A DNA stretch of 5,163 bases from Actinomycetota bacterium. GTDB taxonomy: Bacteria > Actinomycetota > Thermoleophilia > Gaiellales > Gaiellaceae. This document shows, piece after piece, positions 1 through 5,163 of the stretch (within the stretch, counting starts at the first letter, position 1; each line of letters opens with the position of its first letter). The position numbers and the translations under genes were made by a program. Location: contig JACDGR010000266.1 in assembly GCA_013821525.1 (NCBI GenBank), forward strand, positions 1 through 5,163. The letters are read 5' to 3'. Under the pieces are notes generated by a model. The model did no database searches, was not told the origin of the DNA, and worked only from the letters and a program-made list of their open reading frames with translations.

Positions 1-1038
1 GCGTCGATCTCGTTCGCCGGCGCGCCGGCGAATGCCTATTTCCAGCGGCTCGCGCGCGCGATCAACCGCAAGCCGAAGGACGCGGGGTTCGCGATCGATG
101 CACACGGGTCGGTTCGCGTCACTCCTGCGCTTGCCGGTCTTTCCGTCGACATCCCGCGCTCCGCGGCCCGCGTGCTCGCTGCGGCCCAACGCTCGACCGA
201 TCGCGTTGCGACGCTCGTGCTCGCGACAGAGCGGCCGCAGCGCTCGACTGCGGCGGCAGAGGCGATGGGCATCACGGGCACGGTCGGCACCTACGAGACG
301 GTCTACGGCGGCGACCCCAATCGCATTCACAACGTCCAGCTCGTCGCCCACCTCGTCGACGGCAAGCTGATCGCACCCGGTGCGACCTTCTCGTTCAACG
401 GCGCGACCGGTGAGCGCAGTGCGGCCAAAGGATTCCTCGAGGCTCCGGTGATCATCAACGGCGAGGTGCAGACGGGTCTCGGCGGCGGTGTCTGCCAGGT
501 CTCGACGACGGTCTTCAACGCCGCCTACGAAGCGGGGCTCCCGATCACGGCTCGCACGAACCATGCGCTCTACATCTCGCATTACCCGCTCGGGCGGGAT
601 GCGACGGTCAACTACCCGGACACGGATCTGAGGTTCGTCAACGACACCGACCATTGGCTGCTCCTGCGCACCTTCGTGGGCTCGTATTCGCTGACGGTCG
701 GTCTCTACGGCGCTCCGCAACACAGGCGCGTCGAGACGGTGACTGCGCCACTGCGCGTCCAATCGCCTCCTCCGGTCGAGAAGACGGTCGACGCAACCCT
801 CGAGCCGGGCAGCACCGTGATCGACGACTCCGGGGTCCCGTCCCAGGCCACCTCCGTGGAGCGCAAGGTCTATTCGTCGACGGGGAGGCTGCTGTCGGAC
901 GCGACCTGGTACTCGAGCTATCGCTCCGAGCCGGAGATCATCCGCGTCGGCCCGCCGAAAGCGAAGACGAAGCCGAAACCGGCCGTCACGACGACGGTGA
1001 CGACGACGGCGGAGCAGGCTCCGACTGCTCCGCACTAG
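1..1038 (+). CDS. VanW family protein with peptidoglycan-binding-like domain, 5' partial
   Basis: The reading frame is open from base 1, so the N-terminus, including any signal peptide, lies outside the window; 345 residues are visible, ending at TAG. Numbering from the first visible codon, residues about 13-90 resemble the PG_binding_4 domain that precedes VanW domains (YFQRLARAINRKPKDAGF, then a V-x-P-x-L-x-G-x-x-VD stretch). Residues about 106-237 are the VanW domain, with NRIHNVQLVAHLVDGK, PGATFSFN, the hallmark GLGGGVCQVSTT at 159-170, and NHALYISHYPLGRDATV. Residues about 258-318 look like a G5-type beta domain (VEKTVDATLEPGS...). The C-terminal 28 residues are a low-complexity Lys/Pro/Thr tail. 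VanW was named from vancomycin-resistance (vanB) clusters, but its biochemical role is not established; in actinobacteria these are usually exported, wall-associated proteins, and no other van genes are present here, so a resistance role is not implied. The 3' end overlaps the convergent thioesterase gene. Confidence 0.93.
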   Translation, partial: ASISFAGAPANAYFQRLARAINRKPKDAGFAIDAHGSVRVTPALAGLSVDIPRSAARVLAAAQRSTDRVATLVLATERPQRSTAAAEAMGITGTVGTYETVYGGDPNRIHNVQLVAHLVDGKLIAPGATFSFNGATGERSAAKGFLEAPVIINGEVQTGLGGGVCQVSTTVFNAAYEAGLPITARTNHALYISHYPLGRDATVNYPDTDLRFVNDTDHWLLLRTFVGSYSLTVGLYGAPQHRRVETVTAPLRVQSPPPVEKTVDATLEPGSTVIDDSGVPSQATSVERKVYSSTGRLLSDATWYSSYRSEPEIIRVGPPKAKTKPKPAVTTTVTTTAEQAPTAPH

Positions 1039-1432
1039 CGATCGCCGCGATCAGCCAGTCGGGTACCCGGGTGGGTGCGAAGGTCACGGCATCGACGGTC
1101 GCATGGGACGTCCAGCCGTCCGCCAGCAGCTCACCGCCACGCTCGATCGCGTACTCGTAGCGAAAGCGTGCGCCGCGGACGTCGACGCACCGCGCGTGCA
1201 CCTGCAGCCGCTCGTCGAATCGCGCCGGCCGTAGGTAGCGGATGTGCGTCTCGAGCACGAGCGCCTCTAGCCCGAGGTCGCGTAGATGCTGGTAGCCACC
1301 CGCATGCTGCTCGAGATACTCGACGCGTGCCACCTCGAACCAGATCAGGTAGTTCGAGTTGTGAGCGATCCCCTGTGCGTCGGTCTCCGCGAACCGCACG
1401 CGGACCGCTGTTGAGAAACTGAAGTCGTGCAT
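986..1432 (-). CDS. Acyl-CoA thioesterase, 4HBT/YbgC-like hotdog fold
   Basis: This 148-residue protein has the length of a single-domain hotdog thioesterase. It probably hydrolyses the thioester of an acyl-CoA in the cytoplasm, releasing CoA and a free acid; the acyl chain cannot be told from sequence. Residues 11-36 (RVRFAETDAQGIAHNSNYLI, then WFEVAR) are the family signature: Asp18 sits where the catalytic Asp17 of Pseudomonas 4-hydroxybenzoyl-CoA thioesterase lies, followed by the typical HxxNY and the E-x-AR helix. The core ends near residue 133 (RVPDWLIAAI), and the last 15 residues are Ser/Pro-rich. The ATG at 1432 is chosen because the family signature begins ten residues later; the frame stays open upstream to 1780, but that part is antisense to the sirtuin and shows no domain. 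No good Shine-Dalgarno precedes this ATG. The start lies nine bases from the divergent sirtuin start, and the 3' end overlaps the VanW gene by 53 bases. Confidence 0.92.
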   Translation of the reverse strand: MHDFSFSTAVRVRFAETDAQGIAHNSNYLIWFEVARVEYLEQHAGGYQHLRDLGLEALVLETHIRYLRPARFDERLQVHARCVDVRGARFRYEYAIERGGELLADGWTSHATVDAVTFAPTRVPDWLIAAIASAEQSEPAPPSSSPSS

Positions 1433-1436
1433 GAGG
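1433..1436 (+). promoter_or_regulatory. Shine-Dalgarno that fixes the sirtuin start
   Basis: GAGG lies five bases before the ATG at 1442 and favours that codon over the in-frame GTGs at 1427 and 1439. The same bases immediately precede the thioesterase start codon on the other strand. Confidence 0.55.
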
Positions 1437-1441
1437 CCGTG

Positions 1442-2173
1442 ATGCTTGCAGAACTGATCCGCGACAACCAACCGTGCGTCGCCCTCACAGGGGCCGGCGT
1501 CTCGACCGAGAGCGGGATCCCGGACTTCCGGAGCGCGTCGGGCATCTGGGCGCAGTACGACCCGTACGAGGTCGCCTCGATCGAGGGCTTTCGACGGGAT
1601 CCCGCGCGTGTCTGGGAGTTCTACGGCCGACGGCTCGGTGTGCTCGCGGAGGCTCGGCCGAACGACGGTCACCTCGCGCTCGCAGCTCTCGAGCGACGTG
1701 GTCTGCTCGAGGCGGTGGTCACTCAAAACGTGGACGGCTTGCATCAGCAGGCGGGCTCGCGCGAGGTGGTCGAGGTGCACGGCTCGATCTCCTCTGCGAG
1801 CTGCCCGACATGCGCCCGTACCGAGTCCCGCGAGCGCGTCGCCACCCTGCTCCCGTTGCCGGTGTGCGCCGGCTGCGGCGCCGTCCTCAAGCCCGATGTC
1901 GTGATGTTCGGTGAGCTCCTGCCAGCGCGCACCATCGAGCGTGCGAGTGCGCTCGTGCGCTCGGCTGCGCTGCTGCTCGTCGTCGGGTCATCACTCGAGG
2001 TGTGGCCGGTGGCGGGCCTGCCGGGGGAGACGCTCGTCGAGGGCGGCGTCATTGCGATTCTGAATCGCGACCCGACCCCCTACGACGATCGCGCGTCGCT
2101 CGTCGTGCAGGCAACGGCCGGGCCTGTGCTCGCCGCGGTTGCCGGTCTGCTGGAGGAGGGAAGGCTTACATGA
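1442..2173 (+). CDS. cobB: NAD-dependent protein deacylase, Sir2 family, class III-like
   Basis: A complete sirtuin of 243 residues that removes acyl groups from protein lysines, using NAD+ and giving nicotinamide and O-acyl-ADP-ribose. Visible motifs, numbered from the ATG at 1442: GAGVSTESGIPDFR at 17-30 (NAD binding), TQNVDGLH at 94-101, catalytic His113 in VHGS, a zinc site made of CPTC (121-124) and CAGC (142-145), KPDVVMFGE at 150-158, GSSLEVWPV at 182-190, and the ribose-contacting N208 in LNRDPTPYD. Ala45, Tyr61 and Arg64 (VASIEGF and EFYGRR) match in spacing the Ala/Tyr/Arg pocket of E. coli CobB and human SIRT5, which bind acidic acyl groups; desuccinylase or demalonylase activity in addition to deacetylation is therefore plausible (inference). 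The start at 1442 is preferred because of the GAGG five bases upstream; GTG at 1427 would add five residues and overlap the thioesterase start. The name cobB is by family resemblance. Confidence 0.95.
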   Translation: MLAELIRDNQPCVALTGAGVSTESGIPDFRSASGIWAQYDPYEVASIEGFRRDPARVWEFYGRRLGVLAEARPNDGHLALAALERRGLLEAVVTQNVDGLHQQAGSREVVEVHGSISSASCPTCARTESRERVATLLPLPVCAGCGAVLKPDVVMFGELLPARTIERASALVRSAALLLVVGSSLEVWPVAGLPGETLVEGGVIAILNRDPTPYDDRASLVVQATAGPVLAAVAGLLEEGRLT

Positions 2174-2188
2174 CCGGCGATGCCGGTC
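2172..2188. terminator. Putative bidirectional terminator hairpin between convergent genes
   Basis: GACCGGC, loop GAT, GCCGGTC: a perfect seven-base-pair GC-rich inverted repeat that begins on the last two bases of the sirtuin stop codon, in the 51-base gap before the convergent small gene. There is no T run on either side, so it would be an atypical, high-GC style terminator, or merely a 3' stabilising hairpin. The rest of the gap holds nothing else I can support. Confidence 0.4.
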
Positions 2189-2224
2189 TGCAGCTTCCGA
2201 AGGCGTGCGCGAAGTGATCCGGGC

Positions 2225-2383
2225 CTAGGCCGCGGCGCGCTTGACCGGCTTCTCGTCGAGCACCCGGGCGCAGGCCTCGCACACCTGCTGCTCGATCTCG
2301 TACGGGACGCCTGCCTTCTGAAGCAGCACGTGGACACGCTTGGTCACATGCTCATGGATCTGTGTGGGATGCCGCATGGTCAT
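2225..2383 (-). CDS. Small CxxC protein, unknown function
   Basis: A 52-residue open frame from ATG at 2383 to TAG at 2225. Support for its being real: GAGG six bases before the ATG, codons ending mostly in G or C, and a protein-like sequence rather than the Arg/Ala-rich sequence typical of shadow frames here. The N-terminal part is rich in His (H5, H10, H12, H18), the middle is a likely amphipathic helix (VTKRVHVLLQKAGVPYEIEQ), residues 34-38 read VCEAC, and the tail is basic (EKPVKRAAA). A single CxxC plus His residues could bind zinc or be redox-active, but one CxxC alone is not diagnostic. There is no signal peptide or membrane segment, so it should be cytoplasmic. It lies 97 bases downstream of dinB on the same strand, with a hairpin between, and is convergent with the sirtuin gene. 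A second ATG at codon 3 is possible but fits the Shine-Dalgarno less well. I do not recognise the family. Confidence 0.72.
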   Translation of the reverse strand: MTMRHPTQIHEHVTKRVHVLLQKAGVPYEIEQQVCEACARVLDEKPVKRAAA

Positions 2384-2389
2384 CTTTCG

Positions 2390-2401
2390 CCTCAACAGAG
2401 G
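2390..2401 (-). promoter_or_regulatory. Shine-Dalgarno of the small gene, inside a short inverted repeat
   Basis: On the minus strand this reads CCTC-TGTT-GAGG. The GAGG (2390-2393) is the ribosome binding site of the small CxxC gene, six bases before its ATG, and it can pair with the CCTC just upstream through a four-base loop. Four pairs make a weak hairpin, so any control of translation is speculative; the ribosome binding site itself is solid. Confidence 0.45.
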
Positions 2402-2413
2402 ATTTGGATCGGT

Positions 2414-2451
2414 CGGTGTGTGCCTCGAAAGGGTGAACGGTGTGTAACACC
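2414..2451. repeat. Direct repeat and short inverted repeat upstream of the small gene
   Basis: CGGTGTGT occurs at 2414-2421 and again at 2438-2445, a 24-base offset. The second copy overlaps the inverted repeat GGTGT-GTA-ACACC at 2439-2451. This lies 31 to 68 bases before the small gene's start codon, where a promoter and operator would be expected. I could not pick out a convincing -35/-10 pair, so a regulator site is only a possibility. Confidence 0.3.
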
Positions 2452-2469
2452 TTGTCGCTACCTTCTGGC

Positions 2470-2491
2470 CTGTCGTCAGTTCAGACGACAG
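2470..2491. terminator. Hairpin across the dinB stop codon, possible terminator
   Basis: CTGTCGTC, loop AGTTCA, GACGACAG: a perfect eight-base-pair inverted repeat. The dinB stop codon (2481-2483 on the minus strand) lies in the loop. There is no T run after it, so intrinsic termination is uncertain, but its position between dinB and the small gene suggests transcript end formation or 3' protection. Confidence 0.4.
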
Positions 2492-3542
2492 CGGGTAGAG
2501 AAAGTTGTACGTGATCCGCGAGCCCGGAGACGCCGACTCCCACGAGACGCAAGGGGCCCGGGCGATCGCGCAGCGCGCGGTCGAGCAAGCCGCACGCCAG
2601 CTCGCCGATGCGCGTTGCGTCGTCGGTGCCGACGGGCAGCGAGCTCGAACGCGTCCTGATCGCGAAATCGGGATACCGCAGCTTCGTCGTCACGGTCCGT
2701 GCCACCTGACCTCGGCCACGCAGGTGCTCTCCGATCCGCTCCGACTGCCTCCGCAGTTCGTCGTGCAGGCGCTCCGGGTCCGCGATGTCCTGCGCGAACG
2801 TCTCCTCATGTGAGATCGAGATGCGCTCGGTCGAGACCTCCAGACGGCGCGGGTCGATGCCGCGCGCGCGGTTGCGCAGCTGGCCGCCAACGATGCCGCG
2901 GAAGTGGGCGCGCAGCTCGTCGTCGCCCAGCGCTGCGAGCTGGCCGATCGTCTTCACGCCGGCGGCGTGGAGGCGCTCCTCTGCGCGCGGGCCGACCCCG
3001 GGGAGCAGGCGGATCGGGAACGGCGCGAGAAAGGCTGCCTCGCGTCCTGGCCGGACCGCGGTCAGGCCACCCGGCTTGCGTCGATCGGATGCGACCTTCG
3101 CAACGACCTTCGACGTCGCGACCCCGAGTGAGCACGAGAGGCGCGTCCTCGACCGGACGACCGCTCGCACCGCCTCGGCGACGGCGCGGGCATCGTCGAA
3201 GACCGGCGCCACCTCCTCCAGATCGAGGTAGCCCTCGTCGATCCCGGCCTGCTCGACGGTGGGCACGATCTCGCGGATCGTCGCCCAGACCTCGCGCGAG
3301 TAGTCGCGGTAGAGGGAGTGCCGCGGGCGGACGAACGTCGCGGCCGGGCAGCGGCGCAGCGCCTCCGCGCACGACATGGCCGAGTGAATCCCGAAGCCGC
3401 GGGCGACGTAGTTGCACGTTGCGACGACGCCGCGGCCGTGCGGGTCGCCGCCGACGATCAGCGGCACCGTCCGCAGCGTCGGGTTCTCGAGCTCCTCGAC
3501 CGCAGCGAAGAAGGCGTCCAGATCGAGGTGCGCGACGATCAT
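2481..3542 (-). CDS. dinB: DNA polymerase IV, Y-family translesion polymerase
   Basis: A full-length 353-residue Y-family polymerase that copies past damaged template bases in the cytoplasm, with low fidelity. The start MIVAHLDLDAFFAAVEE is the canonical N-terminus: metal ligands Asp7, and Asp102-Glu103 in GIDEGYLD (most relatives have Ser where Gly100 is), and Phe12 as the likely steric gate against ribonucleotides. NYVARGFGIHSAMSCAEA at 44-61 is the fingers motif. SCSLGVATSKVVAKVAS (palm) and LLPGVGPRAEERLHAAGVKTIGQLAAL (thumb helix-hairpin-helix) follow, then the little-finger domain. The protein ends QLSLPAVV, close to the beta-clamp-binding consensus QLxLF but with Pro instead of Phe. 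The frame is open 83 codons upstream of 3542, but that part overlaps the divergent transpeptidase gene and carries no domain. The start has only a weak ribosome binding site. No LexA-type box (GAAC-N4-GTTC) is visible upstream, so SOS control is not supported by this sequence. Confidence 0.96.
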   Translation of the reverse strand: MIVAHLDLDAFFAAVEELENPTLRTVPLIVGGDPHGRGVVATCNYVARGFGIHSAMSCAEALRRCPAATFVRPRHSLYRDYSREVWATIREIVPTVEQAGIDEGYLDLEEVAPVFDDARAVAEAVRAVVRSRTRLSCSLGVATSKVVAKVASDRRKPGGLTAVRPGREAAFLAPFPIRLLPGVGPRAEERLHAAGVKTIGQLAALGDDELRAHFRGIVGGQLRNRARGIDPRRLEVSTERISISHEETFAQDIADPERLHDELRRQSERIGEHLRGRGQVARTVTTKLRYPDFAIRTRSSSLPVGTDDATRIGELACGLLDRALRDRPGPLRLVGVGVSGLADHVQLSLPAVV

Positions 3543-3558
3543 CTCTGAGCAAGGGTAT

Positions 3559-3577
3559 GCCCGCGACCGGCGCGGGC
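3559..3577. promoter_or_regulatory. Inverted repeat in the dinB / transpeptidase divergent gap
   Basis: GCCCGCG, spacer ACCGG, CGCGGGC: a perfect seven-base-pair inverted repeat in the centre of the 54-base region (3543-3596) that must hold the 5' signals of both divergent genes. It could be an operator or a leader hairpin. GC-rich palindromes arise often by chance in such DNA, and I see no clear promoter boxes around it. Confidence 0.3.
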
Positions 3578-3596
3578 TTGTGGCACGGTTTGACCC

Positions 3597-4370
3597 ATGA
3601 AGCGCCTGATCGCACCGCTGGTCGTCCTCTGCGCGCTGACGGCGGGCTGTGGTGGGCACACGAAGCGCTCTGCTGTTTCCCCGACGACGACCGCGCCGGC
3701 GGTCGTCACCGCGACCACTCCCCGCTGCACCTCCGGCGAGCTGCGTGCGCTCGGCGGACGGCGTGTCTCGTATGCAGGTCTCGCCCCGCACGGTGCGCGC
3801 GCACTCCGGCGACCGGACGGCTCGGAGCTCGCCCGGTTCGGCGCCAAGAACGTCAACGACTACCCGACGGTCTTCGGTGTGACCGGCGAGGTCGTCGACG
3901 GGGATTGTGCGGCTCGCTGGTACCGCGTCGAGTTACCCATCAGGCCGAACGGCGCCATCGGCTACGTCAGCGCCGCGTCGCTCCAGGTACAGCCGGTTTC
4001 GGCGCGCATCGTCGTCGACGTATCCGAGCGTCGCCTGAGGTTGTTCGAGCGCGGCCAGGTGACGCTCACCGCGGCCGTTGCGGTCGGGTCATCTGCGACG
4101 CCGACACCGACGGGCCGCTACTACGTCAACCAGCGTCTGATCCCCGACGACCCGGCGGGCCCGTTCGGCCCGGCAGCGATCGGAGTCTCCGCGTACTCGA
4201 ACGTGCTGACCGGGTGGACGCAAGGTGGGCCGATCGCGATTCACGGCACGGATGACCCGGCGTCGATCGGGCACGCGGTGTCGAACGGTTGCATCCGACT
4301 GCCGAACGCGACGTTGCGCAAGGTGTTCTCGGCAGCCCTGGCCGGAACCCCGGTGATAATCACGGCGTGA
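3597..4370 (+). CDS. Lipoprotein L,D-transpeptidase (YkuD) with SH3-like domain
   Basis: A 257-residue protein predicted to be anchored on the outer face of the membrane and to form 3-3 crosslinks in peptidoglycan or attach proteins to it. Residues 1-18 are a lipoprotein signal (MKRLIAPLVVLCALTAGC) with lipobox LTAGC, so Cys18 should be lipidated. A Thr/Ala/Pro-rich linker follows to about 45. Residues about 83-133 look like an SH3-like fold (NDYPTVFGVTGEVV ... WYRVELP ... GYVSAASLQV). The YkuD domain spans about 136-256: IVVDVSERRLRLFERG, TPTPTGRYYV, then the catalytic signature with His216 (AIHGTDD), His226 and Cys232 in SNGCIRLPN. The signature has SNGC where many family members have SHGC; this is a common variant. 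The ATG at 3597 is chosen because the signal peptide starts there; no good Shine-Dalgarno precedes it, so a short or absent leader is possible. The next gene starts within its stop codon. Confidence 0.95.
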   Translation: MKRLIAPLVVLCALTAGCGGHTKRSAVSPTTTAPAVVTATTPRCTSGELRALGGRRVSYAGLAPHGARALRRPDGSELARFGAKNVNDYPTVFGVTGEVVDGDCAARWYRVELPIRPNGAIGYVSAASLQVQPVSARIVVDVSERRLRLFERGQVTLTAAVAVGSSATPTPTGRYYVNQRLIPDDPAGPFGPAAIGVSAYSNVLTGWTQGGPIAIHGTDDPASIGHAVSNGCIRLPNATLRKVFSAALAGTPVIITA

Positions 4371-5163
4371 CTCGCCCCGTGACCGTTCTCGTTCTCCTGG
4401 TGCTCGCGCTCGGAGCGACTGCGTGGCGGCTCGCCGGTGTCAAGCCCGACCCGAACGTGCAGGCGATCGCCGACGGCTGCCAGCGGGACACGACGAAGAT
4501 CTACACCGGGTTCGCCCCGAACTGGTCGTACGTCAACGACCGTGACTTCCCTGCGAGTGGCCCGCCCCCGGCACCGCAGTGGGTCGCAGGAACGGTGCAC
4601 TCGCAATCAGAGGGGTTGCTCGCCTCGCGGATCGCCACCTCCGACGACCCGATCACGCATCACTCCTTCGACACGAACATCGACGTGCGCGTCGACCGGC
4701 CCGACGATTTTCTCACCGGCACCTCGCGCGACGGCACGTCCGAGAGCGGCACGATTCACATGGAGCGTGAGGGCGCGTACTACCCGGCGTGGGCGCGACC
4801 TCAGGCCGGCGACCGAATCGACGCGCTCGGCTCGTGGGTGTGGGACTGCGATCACTTCCAGCCGAGCGGCGAGAAGACGGAGTTCCACCCGTTCCGCGCT
4901 GCATGGGTGCAGCGTCATCCCGGCGGCCCCTCGCCGACCAGCAATCGCGGGGAGTCGGAGGCCGACCTCTACATTTCGACCGATGCGACGCCCGCGGGCC
5001 AGGCGGCCGACTGCGCGCACACCACCAAGGGCTCGGATCAGTTCAAGGCCTGCACGCACTCGGCCTCGGCCTGGGAGAGCGTCAACGGCCCCTACGACCT
5101 GACCGCCTGTGCGCCGCGGCCCGTACCGTCGGGCGCGCGGTTGACGTGGCGCGTCGTCGACCA
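4367..5163 (+). CDS. Secreted or membrane-anchored protein of unknown function, 3' partial
   Basis: The frame opens at GTG 4367, overlapping the transpeptidase stop as GTGA, and runs off the right edge, giving 265 visible residues; translational coupling is likely. A second GTG at 4379 is an alternative start. Residues about 5-22 (VTVLVLLVLALGATAW) form a hydrophobic N-terminal segment, either an uncleaved anchor or a signal peptide, so the rest should be outside the cell. The body is rich in Asp, Ser, Pro and Trp. The notable stretch is 128-180: SGTIHMEREGAYYPAW, GDRIDALGSWVWDCDHF (148-164), then GEKTEFHPFRAAWVQ. The histidines, acids and Cys161 could suit metal binding or a disulfide, but no catalytic site can be named. 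Further cysteines are at 38, 216, 229 and 248, consistent with disulfides in an exported protein. I do not recognise the family firmly. The operon link suggests a role in the cell envelope (inference). Confidence 0.85.
   Translation, partial: MTRPVTVLVLLVLALGATAWRLAGVKPDPNVQAIADGCQRDTTKIYTGFAPNWSYVNDRDFPASGPPPAPQWVAGTVHSQSEGLLASRIATSDDPITHHSFDTNIDVRVDRPDDFLTGTSRDGTSESGTIHMEREGAYYPAWARPQAGDRIDALGSWVWDCDHFQPSGEKTEFHPFRAAWVQRHPGGPSPTSNRGESEADLYISTDATPAGQAADCAHTTKGSDQFKACTHSASAWESVNGPYDLTACAPRPVPSGARLTWRVVD

Noticed and set aside
1..1038. Vancomycin-resistance locus
   Set aside because: VanW-domain proteins are common in actinobacterial chromosomes, and no vanH, ligase, vanX or sensor-regulator gene is present.
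1433..1780. N-terminal extension of the thioesterase by 116 residues
   Set aside because: It is antisense to the sirtuin coding region and has no domain; the hotdog family signature starts right after the ATG at 1432.
2222..2231. Ten-base palindrome GGCCTAGGCC over the small gene's stop codon
   Set aside because: It has no loop and is too short to be a convincing terminator; probably chance in GC-rich DNA.
2180..2659. 159-codon frame on + across the small gene and the dinB 3' end
   Set aside because: It is antisense to the small CxxC gene, crosses the structured intergenic region and has no recognisable domain or ribosome binding site.
3543..3791. N-terminal extension of dinB by 83 residues
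   Set aside because: It would run through the divergent gap and into the transpeptidase gene. The canonical Y-family N-terminus begins at MIVAHLD (3542).
2699..4255. Long 518-codon frame on +
   Set aside because: It is antisense to dinB and then out of frame with the transpeptidase. The product is Arg/Pro/Ala-rich with no domain, as expected for a shadow frame in GC-rich DNA.
4607..5059. 150-codon frame on - opposite the unknown secreted protein
   Set aside because: Its composition (Arg, Ala, Val, Gly) is that of a shadow frame, whereas the + frame has a signal segment, coupling to the upstream gene and a plausible domain.

Overview
The window is a GC-rich stretch with strong third-position G/C bias, of the kind seen in high-GC Actinobacteria. 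The gene content (a VanW-family exported protein, a lipoprotein L,D-transpeptidase with an SH3-like domain, a DinB polymerase with a GIDEGYLD active-site motif) fits an actinobacterium, perhaps of the Thermoleophilia. The organism assignment is inference from gene style, not proof. Coding density is very high: the three real gaps are 51, 97 and 54 bases, and there is no RNA gene, insertion sequence, CRISPR array or clear sign of transfer.

Layout, left to right: (1) the 3' part of a VanW-family gene on +, cut by the window edge; (2) a hotdog-fold acyl-CoA thioesterase on -, whose 3' end overlaps the VanW 3' end by 53 bases; (3) a Sir2-type NAD-dependent deacylase on +, whose start lies only nine bases from the thioesterase start, so this divergent pair has no intergenic DNA; (4) a 52-codon gene on - coding for an unrecognised small protein with a CxxC motif; (5) a full-length DinB-type DNA polymerase IV on -, with a hairpin across its stop codon; (6) a lipoprotein L,D-transpeptidase on +, divergent from dinB across 54 bases; (7) a secreted or membrane-anchored protein of unknown function on +, overlapping the transpeptidase stop by four bases (GTGA) and running off the right edge.

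Functionally there are two envelope loci (VanW at the left, transpeptidase plus secreted protein at the right) around a core of acyl metabolism/deacylation and DNA damage tolerance. The most suggestive pairing is the thioesterase with the sirtuin. The sirtuin has the Ala/Tyr/Arg pocket typical of class III desuccinylase/demalonylase enzymes, and the thioesterase would hydrolyse acyl-CoAs, the donors of lysine acylation. The least explained objects are the 52-residue CxxC protein with its structured upstream region, and the C-terminal secreted protein with a WDCDH...TEFHP motif. No clearly new multi-gene defence or mobile system is visible; most of the window is ordinary chromosomal sequence.
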